A stretch of DNA of 64,000 nt. Origin: a bacterium. Lineage in GTDB: Bacteria; Desulfobacterota; Desulfocorpusculales; Desulfocorpusculum. Both the position numbers and the translations under genes were made by a program. Positions 1-8,296 of the stretch are shown here, in pieces (the stretch's first letter is position 1; each line of letters begins with the position of its first letter). The notes below the pieces were generated by a model. That model made no database searches and was not told the DNA's origin. It saw only the letters and a list, made by a program, of their open reading frames with translations. The DNA lies in assembly GCA_037481695.1 (NCBI GenBank), contig JBBFLE010000004.1:186001-250000 (forward strand), given 5' to 3'.

Positions 1-2
1 AA

Positions 3-596
3 GGATATGTGAACAAGATCCTGCTCATTAAGCAGCTCCAGAATCATCGTTTCCTGCCTCTTTCCATGATCAAGAAGATTCTGCGGTATCAAAAAGGTTC
101 TGTGGAGAGGGAGTCCTTCTTGCAGTTGCATGATAGCTATTTCAGGCCTGTGGATCAGCTCCTGCCCACAGAGGTAGTAGGAGAAGAGGCTTTTAGAAAT
201 GCCACAGGGCTGGGCCGAAAGTGGCTGGCCAAGATGGAACAATGGGGAATAATCACTCCAGAGATAAGGGATGGGGAGAAGATTTACTCTCAAGACGATG
301 TGACCCTGGGCAGGGTGGTGGTGGACATGGACCGCATAGGCCTGGGGCCCAAAGACGGTTTCGACCCCGAAGCTCTAAAGCACTACAAGGACATGTTCCG
401 GGAAATAGTGATCATGTCACACAGGTATTACATACAAGGGGCCTTGGGCAAGCTCACCCCCGAGGAGTACTCGGCAAGGGCAGCCAAGGGCAGCGAAATA
501 ATGAGCGTGTTTTTCTACCACCTGTACCGGAAGATATCCAGGGAAGAATACAGAAGGATTCTGGCTCTGATGGAAAACAAGGCAAATGATTCCTGA
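3..596 (+). CDS. MerR-type regulator, 5' end cut by window
   Basis: The reading frame is open to the left edge and the first in-frame start (GTG at 9) would begin in the middle of a MerR-type winged helix. The run of residues IKQLQNHRFLPLSMIKKIL matches the second half of that domain, so the real start lies upstream and the gene is partial. The rest is a helical ligand or dimerisation region containing a second HTH-like stretch (ATGLGRKWLAKMEQWGIITPE), which may make it a tandem-domain regulator. It lies about 110 bp upstream of the ABC uptake operon on the same strand and could control it, but that is inference from position only. Confidence 0.7.
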   Translation, partial: GYVNKILLIKQLQNHRFLPLSMIKKILRYQKGSVERESFLQLHDSYFRPVDQLLPTEVVGEEAFRNATGLGRKWLAKMEQWGIITPEIRDGEKIYSQDDVTLGRVVVDMDRIGLGPKDGFDPEALKHYKDMFREIVIMSHRYYIQGALGKLTPEEYSARAAKGSEIMSVFFYHLYRKISREEYRRILALMENKANDS

Positions 597-703
597 TCCA
601 TGATTGAGTCGGGCAGACCTGCTTGGGATCTGGATATTTCCCAAGCGAGGTTTTCACCTAGGCGCGAAGGCGCAAGACATTCTCTTAGATAAGGAGGGAA
701 CAG

Positions 704-1969
704 ATGAGGCGCCGATCAAGAATTGCCGGTTGGGTGGGAGCTCTGGCTACCATGGCCCTGTGTTTAGGATTTTTTCAGCCGGCCATGGCCCAGGAAGAGG
801 TGGTAATAGGCTTCACCGGACCCCTCAGTGGAGTTGCGGCGGAGTACGGTCAGGATTGCGTAAATGGTATAGAGATGGCGATCCAGGACATCAACAAGTC
901 AGGGGGAATTAATGTTGGAGGCAAGAAGTATAACCTGAAGCTGGTCAAACTGGATGACCAGATAGACCCCACTCAGGCAGTCAACAACTGCAGAAGACTA
1001 AAGGACCAGCACAAGGCCTCTGTCATCTTCAACCCTGTTTTCAACACCCTGGCTGCCATGGCCAAGATCAACGAGGAGAAGGGAAACGAGTTTTTGATAA
1101 TGGCCTACACCAGCACCCCCAAGATGGTGGAAATGGGAAACAAGCTGGCTGTGGCCATACCACCTCCGTTCACGGCGTATGTGCGCACCTTCGCGGAGCT
1201 GGCATGGGAGCAGGGTTGGAGAAAAGCGGCCATGGTGGTGACATTGGGAGCGTATGGGGACGAGTGGAGAGCCGCCTTCAGGGATTACTGGCAGAAAAAG
1301 GGTGGACAGATAACCGAGGACAAGCCAGCCAACTACTACGCCGAGACAGACTTTTCAGCACAGCTCACGGCGGCCCTGGCCACAAAGCCTGAGTTCCTGC
1401 TCATTGGAGGTCCTTCGGCCACAACGGCTCTGGTCATCGAGCAGGCCAGAAACCTGGGCTTCAAGGGAGGCTTTGTGCTCATAGACCAGGCCAAGGTGGA
1501 CTATATCGAGAACATCCTCAAGGGGGTGAAGCTCCTGGGAAACACCATCGGGGTAGCGGCAGTAAGAGACATACCCACACCCTCGGTGCCTGCCTGGGAC
1601 AAACGCTACAGGGAGAATTACAAGCGCATGCCTACCTGGGAGACTGTCCTGAACTACAACGCAGCTCACGCTGTGGCAAGGGCAATGGAGGCAGCAGGCA
1701 CTACCAGCGATGCTGCGGCCATAAGAGCTGCCTTCCCCAAAGCCTTTCCCATGCTGGGAGACAAGTTCCCCTCCGAGTACCACGGTATAACCCCTGGTGG
1801 ACGCATCCATTGCCCTGCCTCCATTCAGAAGCTGGACCCAGGTGGAAAGTACGGACCGGTCTTGCTGGCCGCCTGGTGGTTCAAGGATAAAGCCGACTTC
1901 GACAAGTTCAAGGCAGGCCGCCCCACCAGTGAGACCTGGGCATTCTTCAAACACGAAAAAGAGGAGTGA
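704..1969 (+). CDS. Periplasmic substrate-binding protein of Liv/HAAT ABC transporter
   Basis: This 421-residue protein has a classic Sec signal peptide (basic MRRRSR, hydrophobic core, cleavage near AMA-QEE at about residue 30). A type 1 periplasmic binding fold follows: VVIGFTGPLSG at the start of the mature part and AIQDINKSGGI a little later are the usual signatures of LivK-like receptors. A strong Shine-Dalgarno (AAGGAGG) precedes the ATG. It is the first gene of a five-gene uptake operon. The family binds branched-chain amino acids, but many anaerobe members bind urea, amides or aromatic acids, so the ligand cannot be read from the sequence. Confidence 0.9.
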   Translation: MRRRSRIAGWVGALATMALCLGFFQPAMAQEEVVIGFTGPLSGVAAEYGQDCVNGIEMAIQDINKSGGINVGGKKYNLKLVKLDDQIDPTQAVNNCRRLKDQHKASVIFNPVFNTLAAMAKINEEKGNEFLIMAYTSTPKMVEMGNKLAVAIPPPFTAYVRTFAELAWEQGWRKAAMVVTLGAYGDEWRAAFRDYWQKKGGQITEDKPANYYAETDFSAQLTAALATKPEFLLIGGPSATTALVIEQARNLGFKGGFVLIDQAKVDYIENILKGVKLLGNTIGVAAVRDIPTPSVPAWDKRYRENYKRMPTWETVLNYNAAHAVARAMEAAGTTSDAAAIRAAFPKAFPMLGDKFPSEYHGITPGGRIHCPASIQKLDPGGKYGPVLLAAWWFKDKADFDKFKAGRPTSETWAFFKHEKEE

Positions 1970-1981
1970 AAAGGCATCTGC

Positions 1982-2021
1982 GGGTTGGGAGCAGGTTGTT
2001 GAACTCCTTGGCTCCCAACCC
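1982..2021 (+). promoter_or_regulatory. Intercistronic hairpin between binding protein and permease
   Basis: A perfect 11-bp inverted repeat (GGGTTGGGAGC at 1982-1992, GCTCCCAACCC at 2011-2021) with an 18-nt loop lies in the 88-bp gap after the binding-protein gene. No T-tract follows. Hairpins in this position commonly stabilise the upstream mRNA or partly terminate, giving more receptor than permease; that role is inferred. Confidence 0.6.
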
Positions 2022-2057
2022 CAAGGCTTTCAAATCCTGACCCATGGGGATTAGGGT

Positions 2058-2921
2058 ATGGAACTTTTTCTCCAGCAACTCTTCAATGGCATCATGCTGG
2101 GCAGCACCTACGCCATAGTGGCTGTGGGTCTGACCCTGGTCTTCGGGATTCTCCACATACCCAATTTTGCCCACGGCCATCTTTACATGCTTGGGGCTTA
2201 TGTGGCTTTTTTTCTCATGAGCATGTACGGCCTTGGGTTTTGGGTGGCACTGTTGTCCTCCATGGCAATAATGGCTCTGGTGGGAATAGTCCTGGAGAGA
2301 CTGGCTTACAGGCCCCTTCGCAATAGACCACACATAGACTCTTTTATCTCTGCTGTAGGGGCCCTCATGATCCTGGAGACCAGTGTCATAGTCATCTGGG
2401 GACCCCAGGGAAGGCGCATACCAAATCCCTATCCGGACATCGTGGAGCTCTTCGGGGTAACCATGTCCCATCAGCGCCTCTTGGTGATAATGGCAGCAGT
2501 GGCAATGATCCTGGCCCTGCACTTCTTCATCAAGCACACCACGGCTGGAGCCACCATAGAAGCCGTGGCCCAAAATCGGGAGGGAGCCATGTTGGTGGGC
2601 ATAGACGTAAACAGGGTTTCCTCCCTAACCTTTGCCATCTCTGCTGCCACGGCCGCTGCAGCAGCATGTCTGGTGGCCCCTATTTTCATAATATCTCCCA
2701 CCATGGGTGCGCTTTTGGGCATGAAGGCCTTTGTAATAGTCATTCTGGGAGGCCTGGGAAGCATACCAGGAGCCATCTTGGGAGGCTATATCCTGGGCCT
2801 CTTGGAGGCTTTGGGAGGTGGATATCTCTCTGCAGCATATAAGGACGTTTACGCCTTTGGAGCCCTGATCTTGATACTTTCCATACGTCCCACAGGCCTC
2901 TTCGGAAAAGAGGTGAGCTGA
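2058..2921 (+). CDS. livH: ABC transporter permease LivH
   Basis: This 287-residue, highly hydrophobic protein has about eight membrane helices. The opening FLQQLFNGIMLGSTYAIVAVGLTLVFGILHIPNFAHG is, in short pieces (LGSTYAIVAVGLTLVFG, NFAHG), the hallmark of the LivH permease family. A GGLGSIPGA motif near the C-terminus is the cytoplasmic coupling loop that meets the ATPase. It overlaps livM by one base (TGATGG), which indicates translational coupling. It forms the inner-membrane channel with LivM. Confidence 0.93.
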   Translation: MELFLQQLFNGIMLGSTYAIVAVGLTLVFGILHIPNFAHGHLYMLGAYVAFFLMSMYGLGFWVALLSSMAIMALVGIVLERLAYRPLRNRPHIDSFISAVGALMILETSVIVIWGPQGRRIPNPYPDIVELFGVTMSHQRLLVIMAAVAMILALHFFIKHTTAGATIEAVAQNREGAMLVGIDVNRVSSLTFAISAATAAAAACLVAPIFIISPTMGALLGMKAFVIVILGGLGSIPGAILGGYILGLLEALGGGYLSAAYKDVYAFGALILILSIRPTGLFGKEVS

Positions 2922-3940
2922 TGGCCCTTGTTAAGAACCTGCAAAAAAGGTGGTGGCAATTGCTCATCCTGGGCATGGCCCTGGCTTTGCCTCATTTGCT
3001 TGGCAGCCGCTACCTTTTTCAGATAGTGCTCATGGGTTACCTTTTCTCCATAGCCACCCTCAGCCTGAATTTGATACTGGGATACACAGGCCAGGCCTCT
3101 TTGGCCCATGCAGGATTCTTCGGGATAGGGGCTTACGGGGTGGCATTGCTGACCAAGGCGGGCATCTCCTTTTGGTTGGCCTTGCCTTTTTCAGCTCTCT
3201 TGTCTGCTTTGGTGGGCTTTCTCATCGGACTTCCCACTCTTCGCACAAGAGGCTCATATTTTGCCATCTCCACCCTTTGCTTCGGGGTGATCATATCCAT
3301 AGTGGCCGGAAACTGGATAAGTCTCACAGGAGGCTACACCGGCGTTGTTGGAATCCCGCCTCCCACACCTGTGAAGCTGCCCTGGGGGGGACAGATAGGC
3401 TTCGAGGACAGAATGGCCCAATATTACCTGGTGCTGGGCTTCCTGCTTTTTACCCTCTGGGTCATGAACAGACTGGTGCATTCCCTTTTGGGACTGAGCT
3501 TCATGGCTGTCAGGAACAATGAGACCTTGGCAGGGGCCCTGGGAATAGACACCTTTCGGGTGAAACTGCTTTCCTTTGTGGTGGGAAATTTCTTGGCAGG
3601 CATGGCCGGAGGCCTTTACGCGAGCCTCATAGGAAGCATCAGCCCGAGCACAGCCTCCATGGAGCTAACCTTCAACTGGCTGGTGTACCTTCTGCTCGGA
3701 GGGGTGGCCACCTTGAGCGGCCCCATAGTGGGAGCCTTTATCATACCCCTGATCATGGAGTCGTTACAGTTCTTGGCCGAGTACAGGATGCTCATATTCG
3801 GAGCACTTCTCATAGCAGTGATAGTCTATTTCCCAAGGGGAGCCATGGGGGCAGCGGAAATGCTGCGGCAACGGGTGCGGGGGTTGCTCCACAGAAGAAG
3901 GGAGGCCACAGAGGGTGTTGTTGCAGGTCAAGAACCTTAG
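2921..3940 (+). CDS. livM: ABC transporter permease LivM
   Basis: This 339-residue permease has about ten predicted membrane segments. LGYTGQASLAHAGFFGIGAYG near residues 53-73 and LLGGVATLSGPIVGA near 265-280 are the conserved LivM channel and coupling motifs. The length is typical. The C-terminal tail is basic (RQRVRGLLHRRRE). It overlaps livH by one base and livG by 26 bases, so the block is one transcription unit. It pairs with LivH to form the transport channel. Confidence 0.93.
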   Translation: MALVKNLQKRWWQLLILGMALALPHLLGSRYLFQIVLMGYLFSIATLSLNLILGYTGQASLAHAGFFGIGAYGVALLTKAGISFWLALPFSALLSALVGFLIGLPTLRTRGSYFAISTLCFGVIISIVAGNWISLTGGYTGVVGIPPPTPVKLPWGGQIGFEDRMAQYYLVLGFLLFTLWVMNRLVHSLLGLSFMAVRNNETLAGALGIDTFRVKLLSFVVGNFLAGMAGGLYASLIGSISPSTASMELTFNWLVYLLLGGVATLSGPIVGAFIIPLIMESLQFLAEYRMLIFGALLIAVIVYFPRGAMGAAEMLRQRVRGLLHRRREATEGVVAGQEP

Positions 3941-4691
3941 CAAGAATTTCTCGGGGCTGGCCGCGCTGCAGGATGTAAGCCTGGATGTGTCCCAGGGAGA
4001 GCTCCTGGCCATAGTTGGCCCCAACGGGGCGGGCAAGTCTGTTTTCTTCGGGCTCATAACCGGCATGCTCAGGCCCTCGGGGGGAAGCATTCATTTCCTC
4101 GGGGAAGAAATCACTGGCATGAAGCCACACCAGGTGGCCAGAAGAGGGATAGCCAGGACATTTCAGACCACATCCCTTTTCGACCAACTAAGGGTAATAG
4201 ACAACCTGGCTCTGGGTTACAGGGTTCGAACCAGAAGCGGCCTTTGGTCCACGCTTCTACACGCCCGTTCCTATGCCGAGGATAGGGCCAGGGTCACTGA
4301 GCGCGTGCTGAAGGTCCTAAAGATAATAGGCTTGAGCCACAGGGCCCTTCATTTTGTCTCCACTCTCTCCCAGGCCGAACAAAGAAGACTGGCCATAGGC
4401 ATGGCCCTCATGAGCCAGCCCAAGCTTCTGTTGCTGGATGAGCCCACAGGCGGTCTGCTTCAGCGCGACACTCAAGAGATAACAGATCTCATTCGAAACA
4501 TTCATCTCCAGCAGGGAGTGACCATCTGTCTCATAGAGCACAAGATGCGCATGGTAATGGAGCTGGCTCAAAGAATGGTAGTTTTGAATTTCGGGAGCAT
4601 CATTGCCGAGGGTCCGCCCTCGGTCATTGCGCAGGACCCAAAGGTTATAGAAGCCTACCTGGGGGTGGACCACTTTGCTCAGACTCAATGA
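3915..4691 (+). CDS. livG: ABC transporter ATP-binding protein LivG
   Basis: This 258-residue ATPase has Walker A GPNGAGKS near residue 35 and a Walker B LLLLDEPTGG. The signature loop reads LSQAEQRRL instead of the usual LSYGQQR/LSGG form. The insert after Walker A (GEEITGMKPHQVARRGIARTFQ) is typical of LivG. The frame requires a non-ATG start; GTG at 3915 places VKNLSKNF at the N-terminus, inside the last codons of livM. The altered signature motif is unusual but leaves the conserved Q/R region intact. Confidence 0.9.
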   Translation: MLLQVKNLSKNFSGLAALQDVSLDVSQGELLAIVGPNGAGKSVFFGLITGMLRPSGGSIHFLGEEITGMKPHQVARRGIARTFQTTSLFDQLRVIDNLALGYRVRTRSGLWSTLLHARSYAEDRARVTERVLKVLKIIGLSHRALHFVSTLSQAEQRRLAIGMALMSQPKLLLLDEPTGGLLQRDTQEITDLIRNIHLQQGVTICLIEHKMRMVMELAQRMVVLNFGSIIAEGPPSVIAQDPKVIEAYLGVDHFAQTQ

Positions 4692-5385
4692 CGTTATAAC
4701 AAGCATAGGAACTTTTGAGGCCATCCAAGGAGTTTCCCTCCAGATAGCACATGGAGAGTTCGTGACTCTCCTTGGCAGCAACGGGGCTGGCAAGACAACC
4801 CTGTTGCGAACCATAGCAGGGGTGTTGAGGGCCACAGGAGGCAGCATACTCTTCCAGAACAAGCCCATCCACCACCTGGCAGCCCACCAGATAGTGCGCC
4901 TGGGTTTGGCCCTGTGCCCGGAAGGCAGACAGCTCTTCCCAGAGCTATCGGTTTACAAGAACCTGATGTTGGGGGCATATGTGCGAAAAGATGATTCCCA
5001 AGGCTTCCGGCAAACCCTGGAAGAGGTGTATAATCTGTTTCCCGTCCTCAGGGAAAGAAGCTCTCAGATGGCAGGCACCCTCAGTGGGGGTCAACAGCAG
5101 ATGTTGGCCATAGGCAGAGCACTCATGTGCAAGCCCAGCATGCTCCTGTTGGATGAGCCATCCATGGGCCTGGCTCCCATGGTGGTCAGAAAGATCATGG
5201 GGGAGATCTTGCCTGCCATTCATGCCAAAGGGACCACGTTGTTTCTATCCGAGCAAAACGCCAACATGGCCCTGGCCATAAGCCAAAGGGCCTATGTTCT
5301 GGAAAGCGGGAAGATAGTCCTGGAAGGGGCCAGCAGCGAGCTGGTCATGGACGAAAAGGTAAAGAAGGCTTACATAGGAGCCTGA
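4675..5385 (+). CDS. livF: ABC transporter ATP-binding protein LivF
   Basis: This 236-residue protein is the second ATPase of the operon: Walker A GSNGAGKT, signature LSGGQQQML and Walker B LLLDEPSMGLAP, the last being diagnostic of LivF. The in-frame start is TTG at 4675, overlapping livG by 17 bases. With LivG it energises the LivHM channel. It is the last gene of the operon; the next 400 bp contain no convincing gene. Confidence 0.92.
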   Translation: MLRLNDVITSIGTFEAIQGVSLQIAHGEFVTLLGSNGAGKTTLLRTIAGVLRATGGSILFQNKPIHHLAAHQIVRLGLALCPEGRQLFPELSVYKNLMLGAYVRKDDSQGFRQTLEEVYNLFPVLRERSSQMAGTLSGGQQQMLAIGRALMCKPSMLLLDEPSMGLAPMVVRKIMGEILPAIHAKGTTLFLSEQNANMALAISQRAYVLESGKIVLEGASSELVMDEKVKKAYIGA

Positions 5386-5482
5386 GAGAAAAGCCGAGAC
5401 TGATCCTATCAGTTCATTGTTGCCAGCTCCTTTCCAAGGAGGAGATGGCTCATGAGGGCCTGCTTCAAGTTCTGCTCTGTGC

Positions 5483-5513
5483 GCCCCTGGGGGATTTAGC
5501 TGAGCCCAGGGGC
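5483..5513 (+). terminator. GC-rich hairpin after liv operon
   Basis: GCCCCTGGG at 5483-5491 pairs with CCCAGGGGC at 5505-5513 (9-bp perfect stem, 13-nt loop), about 100 bp past livF. No U-run follows, so it is either a weak or Rho-assisted terminator or an RNA-stability element. The rest of 5386-5784 has no recognisable gene. Confidence 0.4.
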
Positions 5514-5800
5514 AAACCGATCTGAGGTTGTCTATCTTTATTGTGGTTGGGCTCTCACAAGAAAAACATACCGGCAGCCAGGGCATGTGGCCCAGAAGTT
5601 CACCGGTCCTGGCCAATGATTCGGGTTGATCTTCCAAGCAATGAAAAATTTCTCCTAAGAGATGCTCCCAAAGGCCTGGGGTGGGCCCTGGAAAAAACTT
5701 GGCCTTGTTCGGGATCAAGGCAGCTTTAAGATCAGGCCAGAAACAAAGCTTTGGTCTTCAGCAAACCCAAAGGAGGTAAAGGCCATGAGAATCAAAAACA

Positions 5801-6898
5801 TTGCCCTTGTGGACGCTACTTGGTTGTCTTTCTCTTTTGGTTTGTTTGGAGGGGACCTGGGCCCAATCTTGGACCAAGATAACCCCTGGACCTACCAGGT
5901 TTTTGGGCATGACACTGGAGCCAACCTGCTCTGGTTTGACAGAAAGCACATACTCCTTTTGGGCCAAGGCCGGCTCCACACCAAATCTGGTCATATACCT
6001 CCAAGGCGGCGGGGCCTGCTGGAGCCCCGAGTCCTGCGTCACTGATCCTACTTACTACCCTGATGTCACAGACGCTGATAGCCCCGATTTTCTCCATGGG
6101 ATTTTCGCGTTTGGCGTTGAGGAGAATCCATTGAAGGATTGGAGCTTTTTATATGTGCCTTACTGCACAGGGGATCTTCACTGGGGCTCCAATGATTGGG
6201 TGTACAAGTACGCCCCTGGCCAGAGCTGGACCATCCATCACAGGGGGCTTCAAAACTTCCTGGTGGCCCTCAAGTGGGCCAAGGAGAACTTCCCCAGACC
6301 CAGGAAGATCCTCATAACAGGCTCCAGTGCCGGCGGATTTGGAGCCATAGGGGTCTTCCCTTGGGTAAAACGATTGTACCCCGCTTCCAGGATGTATGTG
6401 CTCTCGGATGCAGGATCAGGTGATACGCCCAGGGAATTCGACGCCTTGGCGGATCTTCACTGGGGAATACAACTTCCATGGTGGGTAGGGGGCATCTCCA
6501 AGCCCATTTATCTGCCTGAGTTCTGGAGAAAGATGGCCCAAAGACACCCCAGAGTGCGCTTTGGAGAGTATGTGGCTGCATGGGACTCCACCCTTACTTG
6601 GTACAGGAACGAAATATTGACATATTTCCAGGTGGCAACTGACGAAAGCAATGTTTGTGAGGATTTCCACACCCATCTGATGAATACCATCGCTTTCAAA
6701 CAGGAATCCCCCAACTATAAAAGTTATGTGGCTCAAGGCCAACTGCACGTGATACTGCCCAGACCTCAGTTTTACACCGAAGCCTCGGCAGGGATTTCCT
6801 TCCTCCAATGGCTTAGTTACATGATCTACGACTCCCCGGCATGGGACAATGTGGCTTGCAGCGAGGACTGCGGCAAGCCCGCAGGGTGCCCTTACTAG
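5801..6898 (+). CDS. Exported pectinacetylesterase-family hydrolase (start disturbed)
   Basis: This protein of about 365 residues belongs to the pectinacetylesterase/Notum family of serine carboxylesterases. It has the oxyanion segment VIYLQGGGACW, the nucleophile motif ITGSSAGGFG, the following LSDAGSG, and a late GQLHVIL that may supply the catalytic His. The N-terminus from TTG 5801 is a hydrophobic export signal (PLWTLLGCLSLLVCLEGTWAQ) without basic residues. A perfect Shine-Dalgarno and ATG lie just upstream at 5771 and 5785 in another frame and would encode MRIKN; one base removed near the A5 run (5794-5798) would fuse the two into a normal signal peptide. The natural substrate is unknown; deacetylation of polysaccharide is the family expectation. 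Confidence 0.75.
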   Translation: MPLWTLLGCLSLLVCLEGTWAQSWTKITPGPTRFLGMTLEPTCSGLTESTYSFWAKAGSTPNLVIYLQGGGACWSPESCVTDPTYYPDVTDADSPDFLHGIFAFGVEENPLKDWSFLYVPYCTGDLHWGSNDWVYKYAPGQSWTIHHRGLQNFLVALKWAKENFPRPRKILITGSSAGGFGAIGVFPWVKRLYPASRMYVLSDAGSGDTPREFDALADLHWGIQLPWWVGGISKPIYLPEFWRKMAQRHPRVRFGEYVAAWDSTLTWYRNEILTYFQVATDESNVCEDFHTHLMNTIAFKQESPNYKSYVAQGQLHVILPRPQFYTEASAGISFLQWLSYMIYDSPAWDNVACSEDCGKPAGCPY

Positions 6899-6977
6899 AT
6901 GATCAGCCCGGATCATACCAGATGAAAAAGGATGATCCGGGCCTCCAAGCCCTCGCCAAGAATATGGAGGCCCCAAA

Positions 6978-8246
6978 ATGCCTTACTGGTTCGAGAATCC
7001 CACACTCAAAGCCATAGTGCCCCTGGCCCTCTCTACGGCCATGAAGGGCCTCAACACCATCATCAGGGTGCCTGCCATCTACGCAGGATTCAACGTGCTT
7101 CCCCAGGGGCCGGTGATAGGTCCCTCCACCATGGGGGCTATTTCCCCCCGTTGTCCCCGCAAGAGGGCCTTCTTGGTCACCGACGGGTTCAACCAGCCAA
7201 ATGCCCAAAGGGTGGCCAGGTTCCTTCAGGCCAACGGTTTCTCAACCCAGATCTGGCCCAAGACTCTACCAGAGGTGCCCTTGCCCAATGCCATGGAGTG
7301 CGCAGTGGCCATGAGGGATTTTGAGCCGGATCTCATCATGGCAGTGGGCGGGGGCTCTGTAATGGACATGGCCAAGGCCGCATGGATCCTTTATGAAAGG
7401 CCAGACATCCAGGATCTGGCCATGATCTCCCCTCTGGATCCGCTGAATCTGAGGCAAAGGGCCATGTTGGCTGCTGTGCCCACCACAAGCGGCACAGGCT
7501 CGGAATGTACAGGTGCGGCGGTGCTAACTGATGTGGAGGTCCACAGGAAGATCCCCATAGCAAATCTGGAGCTGATCCCTGATGTGGCCATCCTTTGCCC
7601 TGAGTTCACTGTTTCCATGCCCCCGGGGCTCACAGCCGGCACCGGACTGGATGTGCTGGCCCACGCCATGGATGCCGCAACAACCCCTGCAGGCAATGAA
7701 TTCACCGATCCCCTGGCCTTAAAGGCTGTGGAGATGGTTTTCCAGTGGCTCCCAGTGGCGTACAGGGACGGAGAAGACCGAGAAGCCCGCCATCGAATGA
7801 TGCTGGCTGCCTGCCTGGCCGGAATTGCTTTCGGCACCAGCGGCTGCCATCTCACCCACAGTCTGGGTCATGCCCTTGGGGCGGTCTTCGGAATCCACCA
7901 CGGCCTGGCTGTGGGGTTCTTCATTCCCTACACCTTGCAGTTCTGTAGTAAGGTCACTGACCGACACCTCTCCATCTGCAAGATCCTGGGTCTTCCAGCT
8001 CATGATCCTGTTGAGGGGTTAAGGCTTCTGGTGGAAAGGGTATGGGAGCTTTTCTCCCAATTGGGAGTCCCTCGTACATTGCAAGGTCTGGGAATCCAGC
8101 CCCAGGAGCTGGAGGCCCAGATGCCCACATTGGTCAAGTACGCATACGAGGACGTGGACTCTTATTTCAGCCCCAGGCCCATCACGCCCCTTCAGTGCGA
8201 AAGGCTTTTCAGGTATGCGTACCAGGGCAAAGAGGTGGATTTCTGA
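6978..8246 (+). CDS. Iron-containing alcohol dehydrogenase
   Basis: This 422-residue group III (Fe-dependent) alcohol dehydrogenase has the NAD(P)-binding GGGSVMDMAKA and TTSGTGSE motifs. Its metal-ligand region reads GLDVLAHAMDA, THSLGHALG and GIHHGLAVG, giving the expected Asp and three His. GGAGG sits nine bases before the ATG. It precedes an aldehyde:ferredoxin oxidoreductase by 50 bp, so the pair could interconvert an alcohol, its aldehyde and its acid. The N-terminal extension (MPYWFENPTLKAIVPLALSTAMKG) is longer than in most family members. Confidence 0.9.
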   Translation: MPYWFENPTLKAIVPLALSTAMKGLNTIIRVPAIYAGFNVLPQGPVIGPSTMGAISPRCPRKRAFLVTDGFNQPNAQRVARFLQANGFSTQIWPKTLPEVPLPNAMECAVAMRDFEPDLIMAVGGGSVMDMAKAAWILYERPDIQDLAMISPLDPLNLRQRAMLAAVPTTSGTGSECTGAAVLTDVEVHRKIPIANLELIPDVAILCPEFTVSMPPGLTAGTGLDVLAHAMDAATTPAGNEFTDPLALKAVEMVFQWLPVAYRDGEDREARHRMMLAACLAGIAFGTSGCHLTHSLGHALGAVFGIHHGLAVGFFIPYTLQFCSKVTDRHLSICKILGLPAHDPVEGLRLLVERVWELFSQLGVPRTLQGLGIQPQELEAQMPTLVKYAYEDVDSYFSPRPITPLQCERLFRYAYQGKEVDF

Positions 8247-8296
8247 TCTGTGGCCTAAGAGGGGCTCATTGAATCCCATCCATGGAGGAAACCAAA

